Of a stretch of 64,000 bases of DNA, positions 25,744 to 33,954 are shown in pieces. A model generated the notes under the pieces. That model was not told the DNA's origin, made no database searches, and saw only the letters and a program-made list of their open reading frames with translations. Origin of the DNA: JAEUJM01 sp041918615 (GTDB lineage Bacteria > Actinomycetota > Acidimicrobiia > Acidimicrobiales > DATDAH01); NCBI GenBank assembly GCA_041918615.1, contig JAYRVH010000081.1:62001-126000 (forward strand). Reading direction: 5' to 3'. The position numbers were made by a program, and so were the translations under genes. How positions within the stretch are numbered: position 1 is the stretch's first letter; each line of letters opens with the position of its first letter.

Positions 25744-26088
25744 ATGGCGGACGAGCCGACGAGCACCAAGCAACCGGCCGGGTTCCCGGCCGGCGACCCC
25801 GACTGGCCGGCCAAGGCGGCCGACCAGGTCGTCAACCTGGTCGACCAGATCCGCGACAAGACCACCGGACCGGCCATCCGCGCCGCCCGGGCCATGGTGT
25901 TCGGGATGCTCGTGACGATCCTCGGGCTCACCGCCCTGGTGCTGTTGGTGATCGGCCTCGTCCGCTTCGTGGACGTGTACGCCCCGGGCGGCGTCTGGGT
26001 TGCCCACCTCATCGTGGGGCTGCTGTTCGTCCTCGTGGGGTGGTTCCTGTGGACCAAGCGCCAGGTCCCCGCCGGCGCGGCGGAATAG
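25744..26088 (+). CDS. Small membrane protein with two TM helices
   Basis: A 114-residue protein. The hydrophilic N terminus contains an amphipathic stretch (DQVVNLVDQIRDKTTGPAI). Two TM helices follow (MLVTILGLTALVLLVIGLV, AHLIVGLLFVLVGWFL). It resembles short phage-holin-superfamily-type actinobacterial proteins of unknown role. ATG 25744 lies 8 nt after TAGGGT (25730-25735), suggesting a leaderless mRNA. Confidence 0.65.
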   Translation: MADEPTSTKQPAGFPAGDPDWPAKAADQVVNLVDQIRDKTTGPAIRAARAMVFGMLVTILGLTALVLLVIGLVRFVDVYAPGGVWVAHLIVGLLFVLVGWFLWTKRQVPAGAAE

Positions 26089-26116
26089 CCGACCCCGACC
26101 AGAGGTTCCCCGACCC

Positions 26117-27109
26117 ATGAGCGACAGCACCACCACAGCGCGCGACGTCCGTGACGTCGTGATCATCGGATCGGGCCCCGCGGGCCTGACCGCGGCGATC
26201 TACACGGCCCGAGCCAACCTGGCGCCCCTCGTGATCGAGGGCGAGCCGTCGTCCACGAGCGACCAACCCGGCGGCCAGCTCATGTTGACCACCGACGTCG
26301 AGAACTTCCCCGGTTTCCCCGAGGGCATCATGGGCCCTGACCTCATGGCCCGCTTCCGAGAGCAGGCGGTGCGCTTCGGGGCCGAGATCCTCACCGAGAA
26401 GGTGAGCCGCGTGGACCTCTCGGCCCGGCCGTTCGCGGTGTGGGTCGGCGACCCCGACGCCGCCATGCCCACGTACCTCGGTCGGTCGATCATCGTGTCG
26501 ACCGGCGCCCGGTCGCTGATGCTCGGCCTCGAGGCCGAGAACCGGCTCCTCGGGCACGGTCTGTCCACCTGCGCCACGTGCGACGGATTCTTCTTCCGTG
26601 GGCACGACATCGCCGTCATCGGCGGCGGCGACTCGGCCGTCGAAGAGGCCCTGTTCCTCACCAAGTTCGCCGACAAGGTCACCCTGGTCCACCGCCGCGA
26701 CGAGCTGCGCGCCTCGAAGATCATGCAGGAACGTGCGTTCGCCAACCCCAAGGTCGAGTTCCTGTGGAACCACACGGTCGATGACGTGCTGGGGGAACAG
26801 TCCGTCGACGGCCTCGTGGTCCGCAACGTGGTCACCGACGAGGTCTCGACCCTGGCGGTGAGCGGTGTGTTCGTCGCCATCGGCCACCAGCCCAACACCG
26901 ACCTGTTCAAGGGCCATCTCGCCATGGAGGATTCCGGCTACCTCGTGACGGGGCCCGGCACCTACACCGACGTCGAGGGCGTGTTCGCCTGCGGCGACGT
27001 GCAGGACCACACCTACCGTCAGGCCATCACCGCCGCTGGGTCGGGTTGCATGGCCGCCATCGACGCCGAGCGCTGGCTCGAGGACCTGGCCCACGCCGAG
27101 CACGGCTGA
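26117..27109 (+). CDS. trxB: Thioredoxin-disulfide reductase
   Basis: A 330-residue FAD/NADPH enzyme that reduces thioredoxin. The FAD-binding GSGPAGLTAAIYTARA lies near the N terminus, GGQLMLTTDVENFPGF follows, and the redox pair CATC is at about residues 151-154. The NADPH motif GGGDSAVEEALFLTKF and the C-terminal ACGDVQDHTYRQA are present. ATG 26117 has AGAGG upstream. trxA lies about 0.9 kb downstream, as in Rv3913-Rv3914. Confidence 0.96.
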   Translation: MSDSTTTARDVRDVVIIGSGPAGLTAAIYTARANLAPLVIEGEPSSTSDQPGGQLMLTTDVENFPGFPEGIMGPDLMARFREQAVRFGAEILTEKVSRVDLSARPFAVWVGDPDAAMPTYLGRSIIVSTGARSLMLGLEAENRLLGHGLSTCATCDGFFFRGHDIAVIGGGDSAVEEALFLTKFADKVTLVHRRDELRASKIMQERAFANPKVEFLWNHTVDDVLGEQSVDGLVVRNVVTDEVSTLAVSGVFVAIGHQPNTDLFKGHLAMEDSGYLVTGPGTYTDVEGVFACGDVQDHTYRQAITAAGSGCMAAIDAERWLEDLAHAEHG

Positions 27110-27233
27110 CGCCTTCCGCGCACGGTCGCCATCCCCGATCGCGCACGCTCCCACCGGTAGGATTGGTCACAGCCGCCGCGCCATGGGCGACGACTGTTGG
27201 AGACCGAAGGCCCAGGGACCACCGGAGTTGACG

Positions 27234-27389
27234 ATGCAGAAACTGCTGCCAGGGGTGGTGATCGCTGTGGGCCTCTATTTCGTGGTCAAGTACCCGTCCG
27301 AGTCGGCCGACTGGGTCGTGTCCATCGCCACCTGGCTCGGCGACGTCCTCGACAGCCTCCTGTCTTTCCTCAAACAGTTGATTCAATGA
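27234..27389 (+). CDS. 51-residue single-TM peptide
   Basis: Short protein starting at ATG 27234 with CGGAG 8 nt upstream. One TM segment (LLPGVVIAVGLYFVVKYP) precedes an amphipathic tail (WVVSIATWLGDVLDSLLSFL). It ends 1 bp before the PH-domain gene, so the two are likely cotranslated. No family is recognised. Confidence 0.5.
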   Translation: MQKLLPGVVIAVGLYFVVKYPSESADWVVSIATWLGDVLDSLLSFLKQLIQ

Positions 27390-27390
27390 C

Positions 27391-27966
27391 GTGGCCGTGT
27401 CCGGCTCCGGGTCCGAGAAATTCCTGCTCCACGGCGAGAACGTCGACTACCGGACACACAAGCACGTCATCGTCCTCCTCCGCCCGGCGCTGGCCACCTT
27501 CGGCGCGCTGCTCCTCGAGTCGATCCTGCTCGGCTGGACCGGTGTCAACGTCGTCACCTTCGTCGGCCTGCTGGGTGTCCTCTTCCTGCTGTTGCGCCTG
27601 GCCTGGAAGGTCGCCGAGTGGCGGATCGAGGCGATCTACATCACCGATTGGCGCATCTTCGAGGTGTCCGGCCTGCTGACCCGCAAGGTCGCCGCGCTGC
27701 CCCTCCGCAAGATCACCGACCTCACCTACGAGATATCGCAGGCCGGGCGGCTCATCGGGTTCGGTCGCTTCGTGCTCGAGACCGCGGGCCAGGACCAGGC
27801 CCTGTCCTCACTCGACCACGTGCCGGACCCACACCAGATGTACGAGATCCTGTCGCACCTCACCCTGCACGGTTCGTTGTCGACGGCCCGTCGCCCACCG
27901 GATGCGTCGATCGCCGACGACACCAGTACCGTCCCGGTGCCCTACGGCCTGGACGACGACGATTGA
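27391..27966 (+). CDS. Bacterial PH-domain membrane protein
   Basis: A 191-residue protein of the YdbS/YdbT-like (bPH2) group. Two TM helices (residues about 30-75) precede a PH-like domain (IEAIYITDWRIFEVSGLLTR, ALPLRKITDLTYE, FGRFVLETAGQDQ). GTG 27391 directly follows the small TM peptide gene. Its role is unknown; relatives are membrane-associated stress proteins. Confidence 0.8.
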   Translation: MAVSGSGSEKFLLHGENVDYRTHKHVIVLLRPALATFGALLLESILLGWTGVNVVTFVGLLGVLFLLLRLAWKVAEWRIEAIYITDWRIFEVSGLLTRKVAALPLRKITDLTYEISQAGRLIGFGRFVLETAGQDQALSSLDHVPDPHQMYEILSHLTLHGSLSTARRPPDASIADDTSTVPVPYGLDDDD

Positions 27967-28053
27967 CGCCCGGCCCCGGCCGGGAATGCGACGGCGCTCC
28001 GGCCTGTTCCTCTACACGCAGATCGCACACCAGTGACAGAAGGAAGTGCCCCG

Positions 28054-28380
28054 ATGGCCCAAGGCATCACCCAACTCTCCGACGCCACCTTCGACGAGGA
28101 AATCGGTGCCGCCTCCGGGCCCGTGCTGGTGGATTTCTGGGCCGAGTGGTGCGGGCCCTGCAAGATGATCGCGCCGATCCTGGAAGAGATCGCGGCAGAG
28201 CACGGTGACAAGATCGCCATCCGCAAGCTCAACGTCGACGACAGCCCCACCGCCGCGCGCAATCACCAGGTGATGAGCATCCCCACGCTCATCGTGTTCA
28301 AGGACGGTGCGCCCGTGAAGCGGCTCGTCGGGGCCAAGGGCAAGGGTCAGCTCCTCCAGGAGCTCAGCGAGTTCATCTGA
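28054..28380 (+). CDS. trxA: Thioredoxin
   Basis: A 108-residue thioredoxin. VLVDFWAEWCGPCKMIAPIL holds the WCGPC active site (Cys33, Cys36), and SIPTLIVFKDG holds the cis-Pro. ATG 28054 is preferred over GTG 28033 because AGAAGGAAG precedes it at proper spacing and the protein then has family length. It works with trxB upstream and is followed by the CwlM-like gene, as in Mycobacterium. Confidence 0.96.
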   Translation: MAQGITQLSDATFDEEIGAASGPVLVDFWAEWCGPCKMIAPILEEIAAEHGDKIAIRKLNVDDSPTAARNHQVMSIPTLIVFKDGAPVKRLVGAKGKGQLLQELSEFI

Positions 28381-28425
28381 GTCTCTGCCGGGGACCCTGG
28401 GTCGCCCCCCACTACGCTCCGACCG

Positions 28426-29433
28426 GTGGTCGACGGTCTCCCTCTCATTCCCGACGCCACCGGCGATCCGGTGCGCGACATCCAGGCGCGGCTCGTCGCC
28501 GCGTCCTTCGACGTCGACGGCGACGCCCCCGGCACGTACGGCCCGGGCACCGAAGGGGCCGTACGGCGCTTCCAGGCCGCTCGAGGCCTGCACGTGGACG
28601 GCAGGTGCGGTCAACAGACCTGGTCGGTGCTGGTGGAGGCCGGTTATCGCCTGGGAGACCGGCTCCTGTACCACCGCACTCCCCTACTGCGCGGCGACGA
28701 CGTGCACGAGTTGCAGCAACGGCTCGGCGCGCTCGGTTTCGACGCCGGCCGGGTGGACGGCTACTTCGGCGTCGACACCGCTCGTGCCCTGAAGGACTTC
28801 CAGCAGAACGTCGGCCTCACGAGCGACGGGATCTGCGGGCCCGACGCGCTGGCCGCGATCCGTCGGCTCGGTGGCGGCTCGCCCGGCAGCGGCTACGCAC
28901 GGGCTGACAACGCACCGACCGAGGCCGAGGTGCGCGAGCGCGAGCGGCTCCGCACCGCCTCTCGGCGCCTGTTGGGCCAACGGGTGGTGGTGGCGGAGTC
29001 GGGCGGTCTGGACGTCCTCGTCGCCGCGTTGGTGCGAGCCCTGAAGGAAGAGGGCGCACTCGTAGCCGCGCTTCACCACCCGGACGGCTCGGTGCTCGCC
29101 GCTGACGCGAACGCGTTCGAGGCCGAGGCCTACCTGGGCCTCTCGCTGCGGCCCGGCCCGGGCTCCCAGCTCTCGTACTACGCCTCACCGGGCTTCGAGT
29201 CGATCGGTGGGCGGCGACTGGCAGAGATGGCGAACGGGGAGTTGGTCACCATCCTGGGCCCCGGGCAGTGCCGGGTTCGCGGCATGCGGCTTCCCGCGCT
29301 CCGCGAGACCCGGATGCCGGCGATCGAGCTCGAGATCGGTCAGCCTCGACTGGCGGTCGAGGTCGTCGCCGATCTCGCCGGCGCGCTGGCCCGAGCAGTG
29401 GTGGCGTGGGTCGCGGCACCTCTCGACGTCTGA
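28426..29433 (+). CDS. CwlM-like protein: two peptidoglycan-binding domains plus degenerate amidase domain
   Basis: A 335-residue protein. Two PG_binding_1 domains (about residues 10-70 and 85-145; TEGAVRRFQAARGLHVDG, DTARALKDFQQNVGLTSDG) precede an amidase_3-like fold. The zinc-binding DPGHGG motif is replaced by VVVAESGG, and the usual catalytic Glu region reads MPAIELEIG. It is probably catalytically dead, like CwlM (Rv3915), which regulates MurA when phosphorylated. GTG 28426 lies 7 nt after TACGCT. The membrane kinase at 20252 is a candidate to phosphorylate it (inference). Confidence 0.75.
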   Translation: MVDGLPLIPDATGDPVRDIQARLVAASFDVDGDAPGTYGPGTEGAVRRFQAARGLHVDGRCGQQTWSVLVEAGYRLGDRLLYHRTPLLRGDDVHELQQRLGALGFDAGRVDGYFGVDTARALKDFQQNVGLTSDGICGPDALAAIRRLGGGSPGSGYARADNAPTEAEVRERERLRTASRRLLGQRVVVAESGGLDVLVAALVRALKEEGALVAALHHPDGSVLAADANAFEAEAYLGLSLRPGPGSQLSYYASPGFESIGGRRLAEMANGELVTILGPGQCRVRGMRLPALRETRMPAIELEIGQPRLAVEVVADLAGALARAVVAWVAAPLDV

Positions 29434-29520
29434 CTGACACTGTTGTGACCAGTGGTGCATCCGTGGCGCATCCGTGGCGCAGTCACGGGGATCGGTCGGC
29501 GGGTTCGTCCGCCGCGAAGG

Positions 29521-29552
29521 TTGACCACAGGGTTTGCCACAGGTGTGGACAA
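29521..29552. other. Small DnaA-box cluster before parB 3' end
   Basis: TTGACCACA (29521-29529, one mismatch to TTGTCCACA) and an exact TTGTCCACA on the minus strand (29552-29544) lie between the CwlM-like gene and parB. Just upstream is a direct repeat of GCATCCGTGGC, and downstream an AT-rich stretch. Confidence 0.4.
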
Positions 29553-29573
29553 CCCTCACGCGCGTAGGTCGGC

Positions 29574-29616
29574 GGCCCGCCAAAATCTAAATAATTCATT
29601 GAGGGTTTGGCGGGCC
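29574..29616. terminator. Inverted repeat around the parB stop
   Basis: A perfect 11-bp inverted repeat GGCCCGCCAAA / TTTGGCGGGCC encloses a 21-nt AT-rich loop that contains the parB stop codon. It could terminate both converging transcripts. The loop is unusually long for a terminator. Confidence 0.45.
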
Positions 29617-30519
29617 CCCGACCTCGGGTCGACCCTGGACCATCGTGCGATAGATGCGCTCGAGGTCTTCGAGTGTGGCGAAGTCGATGACCACCCGGCC
29701 CTTCCGTGCGCCCATCGACACGGCGACCCGGGTCTCGAGATGCTGTGCGAGCAACTCCTCAAGCTCGAGCAGCCCGGCCGGACGGAGGGCAGCCGAAGGC
29801 GCCTTTCGCGCGGGCTCACCGGGATCGGGATCACCGCCGAGGGCCTGGCGCTGGCGGACCGCCTCCTCGACCTCGCGCACCGACAGGCCGTCGGCCACCG
29901 CCCGCTTGGCGAGGCCCTCCTGAAAGGCACGGTCAGGTGTGCCGAGCAGTGCCCTGGCGTGACCCGCGCTCAACCTGTTCTCGGCCACCAGCTTCTGGAT
30001 CGATGGCGGAAGCTGGAAGAGACGCAGCGTGTTGGCCACTGCCGACCGGCTCTTGCCCACCCGTTCGGCCAAGCGCTCCTGCGTGAGCTCGAAGTCCTCC
30101 ATGAGCTGCTGGTAGGCCGCGGCCTCCTCCAGCGGGTTCAGGTCTTCTCGATGGAGGTTCTCGACCACGGCCTGCTCGAGTGAGACCAGGTCATCTACCG
30201 TGCGCACCAGCGCGGGGACAGACGGGAGGCCTGCCCGCTTGGCGGCGCGCCAACGCCGCTCACCGGCGATCAACTCGAATCGGCCCGGCTCTTCGGTCGG
30301 CCGGACGAGCACTGGTTGCAGAACACCCAACTCACGCACCGACGCGGTCAACGACGCGAGTGACTCCTCGTCGAAGTAGTCACGTGGCTGGAATCGATTC
30401 GGCTCGATCTGACCGGTGGGGATCTCGCGGAGCGACGTGCCCTCCCCGGTGACCGGAACATCGGTGGGTATGAGTGAGCCGAGACCGCGTCCCAAGCCGC
30501 CCTTGCGTGTGGACATCAT
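29596..30519 (-). CDS. parB: Chromosome partitioning protein ParB
   Basis: A 307-residue ParB. RKGGLGRGLGSLIP opens the protein. The CTPase/ParB box spans LIAGERRWRAAKRAGL (about residues 85-100) and VENLHREDLNPLEEA. The helix-turn-helix TQERLAERVGKSRSAVANTL reads parS. The C-terminal dimerisation domain follows a linker rich in Pro and Ala. ATG 30519 overlaps the parA stop (ATGA). Candidate parS sites are at 31607 and 33230-33302. Confidence 0.97.
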   Translation of the reverse strand: MMSTRKGGLGRGLGSLIPTDVPVTGEGTSLREIPTGQIEPNRFQPRDYFDEESLASLTASVRELGVLQPVLVRPTEEPGRFELIAGERRWRAAKRAGLPSVPALVRTVDDLVSLEQAVVENLHREDLNPLEEAAAYQQLMEDFELTQERLAERVGKSRSAVANTLRLFQLPPSIQKLVAENRLSAGHARALLGTPDRAFQEGLAKRAVADGLSVREVEEAVRQRQALGGDPDPGEPARKAPSAALRPAGLLELEELLAQHLETRVAVSMGARKGRVVIDFATLEDLERIYRTMVQGRPEVGGPPNPQ

Positions 30520-31535
30520 ACCCCCCAGGTCATGGGTCGATCGACCGCCGGCGGTGGTGGCGGTGGTGGTGGTGGCGGATACGGATCGGCCGGCCGGTAC
30601 ACCTCGTCCGGACGATCGACCCGCGGTGGGTCGACCGACGGTGGCGGCGGATACGGATCGGCCGGCCGGTACACCTCGTCCGGACGATCGACCCGCGGCG
30701 GGTCGACCGTCGGCTGCGGCGGGTCGACCGACGGCTGCGGCGGGTCGACAGGGTGGTCCTCGTCGACCCCAGCGACCTCCGCCGCAAGAGATCGGTAGGC
30801 CATGGCGCCCTGGGACTTGGGATCGAACGAGGTGATGGGGAGCCCGAACGACGGGGCCTCGGAGAGTCGGACGCTGCGGGGCACCATCGTTCGCGCCACC
30901 TTCTCGCCGAAGTGGCTCCGGACCTCCTGGGCCACATCGCGTGCCAGCGTGGTCCGGCCGTCGTACATGACCAGAACAATCGTGCTGACCTCGAGGGTTG
31001 GGTTGAGGTTGCGTTGGACCAGCTCGACGTTGCGAAGCAGCTGCCCGAGCCCCTCCAGCGCGTAGTACTCACACTGGATGGGCACCAGGACCTCGCTTGC
31101 TGCTGCCAGACCGTTGACCGTGAGGAGGCCGAGCGAGGGTGGGCAGTCGATCAGGACATAGTCGTAGTCCAGACGAACCTGTCCTATGGCGTTCCCCAAG
31201 CGCTGCTCCCGGCTCATGACCGAGACCAGCTCGATCTCCGCTCCGGCGAGGTCGAGACTCGACGGCGCCACGAAGAGGTTCCTGATCGAGGTCGCCTCGA
31301 CGCAGTCCTCCATGCGCGCATCGGAGAGCAGAACGTCGTACATCGAGAGATGGAGGTCGCGGATGTTGATCCCGAGCCCGGTGCTGGCATTTCCCTGGGG
31401 ATCCAGATCGACCACCAGCACCCGGAAGCCGAGTTCGGCGAGGCAAGCCCCGAGGTTGATGGCCGTGGTGGTCTTGCCGACACCCCCCTTCTGGTTCGCG
31501 ACTGCGACGATGCGGGGAAGAGTGCGCGTCTGCAT
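30516..31535 (-). CDS. parA: Chromosome partitioning ATPase ParA with proline-rich tail
   Basis: A 339-residue ParA/Soj ATPase. Deviant Walker A KGGVGKTTTAINL lies at about residues 14-26. The DLDPQGNAS switch, DYVLIDCPPSLG and ALEGLGQLLRNVE are intact. The catalytic domain ends with YRSLAAEV at about residue 265. About 75 extra residues follow, built from a 24-residue unit (VDPPRVDRPDEVYRPADPYP plus PPPS) present twice, then a run of ten prolines. ATG 31535 is the likely start. Confidence 0.95.
   Translation of the reverse strand: MQTRTLPRIVAVANQKGGVGKTTTAINLGACLAELGFRVLVVDLDPQGNASTGLGINIRDLHLSMYDVLLSDARMEDCVEATSIRNLFVAPSSLDLAGAEIELVSVMSREQRLGNAIGQVRLDYDYVLIDCPPSLGLLTVNGLAAASEVLVPIQCEYYALEGLGQLLRNVELVQRNLNPTLEVSTIVLVMYDGRTTLARDVAQEVRSHFGEKVARTMVPRSVRLSEAPSFGLPITSFDPKSQGAMAYRSLAAEVAGVDEDHPVDPPQPSVDPPQPTVDPPRVDRPDEVYRPADPYPPPPSVDPPRVDRPDEVYRPADPYPPPPPPPPPPAVDRPMTWGV
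30579..30722. repeat. 72-bp direct repeat inside parA
   Basis: Two near-identical 72-bp units (starts at 30579 and 30651) encode the two 24-residue proline-rich units of the ParA tail. A third, degenerate GTCGACC-based repetition follows. Because 72 is divisible by three, copy-number changes would keep frame. Confidence 0.7.
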
Positions 31536-31606
31536 TGCCCGGCCATCTTCGTTCGCGGAGTGGGCAAGGTCAAGGACCCTCCCCAACTCACCGGTCAGCA
31601 GTCCAG

Positions 31607-31622
31607 TGTTTCCCGTGAAACA
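31607..31622. other. parS site
   Basis: TGTTTCCCGTGAAACA differs at one base from the ParB consensus TGTTTCACGTGAAACA and lies 72 bp upstream of parA. Confidence 0.85.
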
Positions 31623-33229
31623 CTGCATCCACCACGAACGGCGGCGGATCGATTGCCGGAGCCATCGACCGAACGCCCCGCCTGCCCACGTCCCCAACCG
31701 AGTCTCCGAGGGGACACAGCCGGCACGGCACCCCACTGGCCTCAAGCCTCCGCAGCGAGACCCGGAACCCGACCCGATGCGAGCATTCGCAGGCCGTCGA
31801 AGAAGGTGCCGAGAGCGCGAGCGGCTGGGCGAAGGCGCGCTGGGTTTCGACCGGCGCCGGCCTTCAGCCCAGCGCGGCGTGGGTGTTGTCGCTCGAATCG
31901 GCGACGGCCCTCGAACCCGAGGCAATAGCGGGCATAGTGGGTACCGAGCATGAGACCCGCGCTGCAGCCGGCCCCTTTCTCGCGCCGTTCCACCCGCAAG
32001 GCGCACCCCGGGCAGCAGACAAAGAGTCGCTCCTCGACGACACCAGGCCCGATGGTCCTCGGCAACGCCGCAGCACCGCCACGCCCGCCATGTCGAGACA
32101 GCCTGCGGGAAGTTCGAATGACGGCCAGAGGGTCTGGTGACGGCGACGCTGGGGATCCAGTCGGGAGTTCAGGGCCCCGGACGGGCAGGGCAGGCCCAGG
32201 CACCCACCGCTCCACGCGGCGGCTCGATCCTTCGACCACTGCCCTGGTCGCGGCTGGCGTTCACCAACCCAATCCGGCGGTCGTGCAACGACCAATCCCT
32301 CGGCAAGGACTGCCGTGCGCCGCATCGTTCACGGGCGAACCAAGCCCAGGTGCCCACGCACACCCCGGATTCCCATACACGCCTGGTCAGGGACTTGGGG
32401 ACGCGCGGAAAGGACAGCCTTGGACCGATCCTGACCTTGCCGAGGTGCCGGGTTCACCCTGGTTTCGCCGAGTTCACCCGTCCGGGCCGGTCGCAGCCCT
32501 CGCCCAGCTGCTCAGGCCCTTTGCATCCACCGATCGTTGCGGCTGGCGACCGTGCGGTCAATTCGCTGAACCGACCGCAGGAGCTCCAGCGCAGGCGGGG
32601 CACACCCCGGTCACACCCCCGGTAGACCACCGCGAGAGGCAAGCCGACGCCGCACACCCCGCGCGCACATACCGGACGCGCACGCGCCCCGACATCCGGA
32701 CAACCCGCGCCCCGTTCGCGAGGAGCGCAAGGCAGGAATGACGAATCGCCATCGCGGCCCAGGAGGGAACGAAGCCCTCGGCCGCTTGGTGTCATCGCAG
32801 AGGTCGCGCCGAGTCAGGGGATCCTGCGCGAACGCAACTATCGGCAGCGAATGCGGGGCCAGCCCCTGGCAGAGTGCGACCCGAGGTCCCGAAGGGCTCC
32901 AGCGGATAGGCCGATGCGGCGGTGAAGCGCGGCGTGTTCTGGCACCGGACTTCGGTGCCCTGACACCGAAATCCGGTTCCAGTTCGTATGGGCTGCTGGC
33001 GTTCGGGCGCCCTACCCGCGCGGCCCCCAAGAGCCGGTCGCGCAGTGCCACCTGCCGGCGGCGTCTCCCGGGCAGGGACCCTGTCGAACGATCCTCGAGC
33101 GGGTCGGGCGAGGGGCAGCGTGTGGGTCGCCGCCTGCCTTCTACGGCGGCGGCCGTGCCCGACCCCCCGGCTCGCTGTGCGGCTCGGCGTGCCCTCGATC
33201 GGTACCCACCAGATGCGCCCCGGGCAGAC
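31623..33229. other. Gene-free region between parA and rsmG
   Basis: About 1.6 kb without a credible protein-coding gene. Open frames in it have no recognisable motifs, carry Arg/Pro/Ser-rich shadow composition and lack good starts. I see no tRNA or rRNA. It is flanked by parS-like sites on both sides, so it may serve as a ParB loading or spreading zone, or hold an unrecognised RNA. Confidence 0.5.
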
Positions 33230-33302
33230 TGTTTCCCGTGAAACACCCTGCTTCCCGTGAAACACCCTGCTTCCCGTGAAACACCCTGCTTCCGGTGAAA
33301 CA
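33230..33302. repeat. Array of four parS-like sites, 19-bp period
   Basis: Sites start at 33230 (TGTTTCCCGTGAAACA), 33249 and 33268 (both TGCTTCCCGTGAAACA) and 33287 (TGCTTCCGGTGAAACA), each separated by CCC. The 19-bp phase is close to two helical turns, so ParB dimers would sit on nearly one face. The array lies 16 bp beyond the rsmG stop. Confidence 0.8.
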
Positions 33303-33317
33303 CCCTGCCGCGGGGGG

Positions 33318-33932
33318 CTACCCCTGACGCCAGAGTGGCTGGCGCTTGCTGCGACCGCTCCGCCGAGGAAACTCGTCCGCGCACGGTGCGTCCTGGCGAA
33401 GCACCTGCAGACGCGGAGGCCCCTCGATCGTCCGCGTCGGCACGAGGCCCAAGCGGGCAAGGGGACCCTTCGGCCATCGGTTCAGCCGCGGCTCGGGCGG
33501 CTCGCTCACCAGCAGTGTTCCGCCGACACGAAGAAGCCCGGCCGCACATTCCGCGGTCGTCGCAGGTGGGCCGAATGACCGGGCGGTCACCAGGTCGTAG
33601 CCCCCCCGATGCTCCGGGTCGGCCCCCACGTCCTCGGCCCTCCGGTGTAGGACCTCCGCCCGATCCGCCAGGCCGAGCTCGGACAGGGCCTCCCCCAGGA
33701 ATACCGCCCGCCGCTCTCGAGACTCGATGAGCGTCCAACGGGAGTCGGGCCAGCCGAGCGCCAGGACAAGGGCGGGGATCCCACCCCCGCTGCCCAGGTC
33801 GGCGGCCCGCACCGGCGGAATCGTGAGGGCACGCGCAAAGGCCCGGGCGTGATCGACGTGTGGGTCGATCGGGCCCGGGCCCAGGAAGCCGAGACGATGC
33901 GCCCGCTCCAGGACATCCTCGAGTGGCGTCAT
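33318..33932 (-). CDS. rsmG: 16S rRNA (guanine527-N7) methyltransferase RsmG
   Basis: A 204-residue methyltransferase. SAM motif ADLGSGGGIPALVLAL (about residues 43-58), an acidic strand end IESRERRAVFL, and GYDLVTARSFGPP are typical of RsmG/GidB. It begins 22 bp after jag in the same direction, as in the conserved origin cluster. Confidence 0.92.
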   Translation of the reverse strand: MTPLEDVLERAHRLGFLGPGPIDPHVDHARAFARALTIPPVRAADLGSGGGIPALVLALGWPDSRWTLIESRERRAVFLGEALSELGLADRAEVLHRRAEDVGADPEHRGGYDLVTARSFGPPATTAECAAGLLRVGGTLLVSEPPEPRLNRWPKGPLARLGLVPTRTIEGPPRLQVLRQDAPCADEFPRRSGRSKRQPLWRQG

Positions 33933-33954
33933 CGCGAGCGTCGAACTGGCGCCG

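Noticed and set aside
30541..30590. GGT-rich run as a G-quadruplex or unstable simple repeat
   Set aside because: It encodes the polyproline end of ParA on the other strand; the coding explanation is sufficient.
31950..32741. 263-codon plus-strand open frame in the parA-rsmG gap
   Set aside because: No conserved motif, no SD, and Pro/Arg/Thr-rich shadow-like composition.
32611..33738. 375-codon minus-strand open frame across the parA-rsmG gap
   Set aside because: It overlaps rsmG and the parS array, has no motif and shows Arg/Gly/Ser-rich composition.
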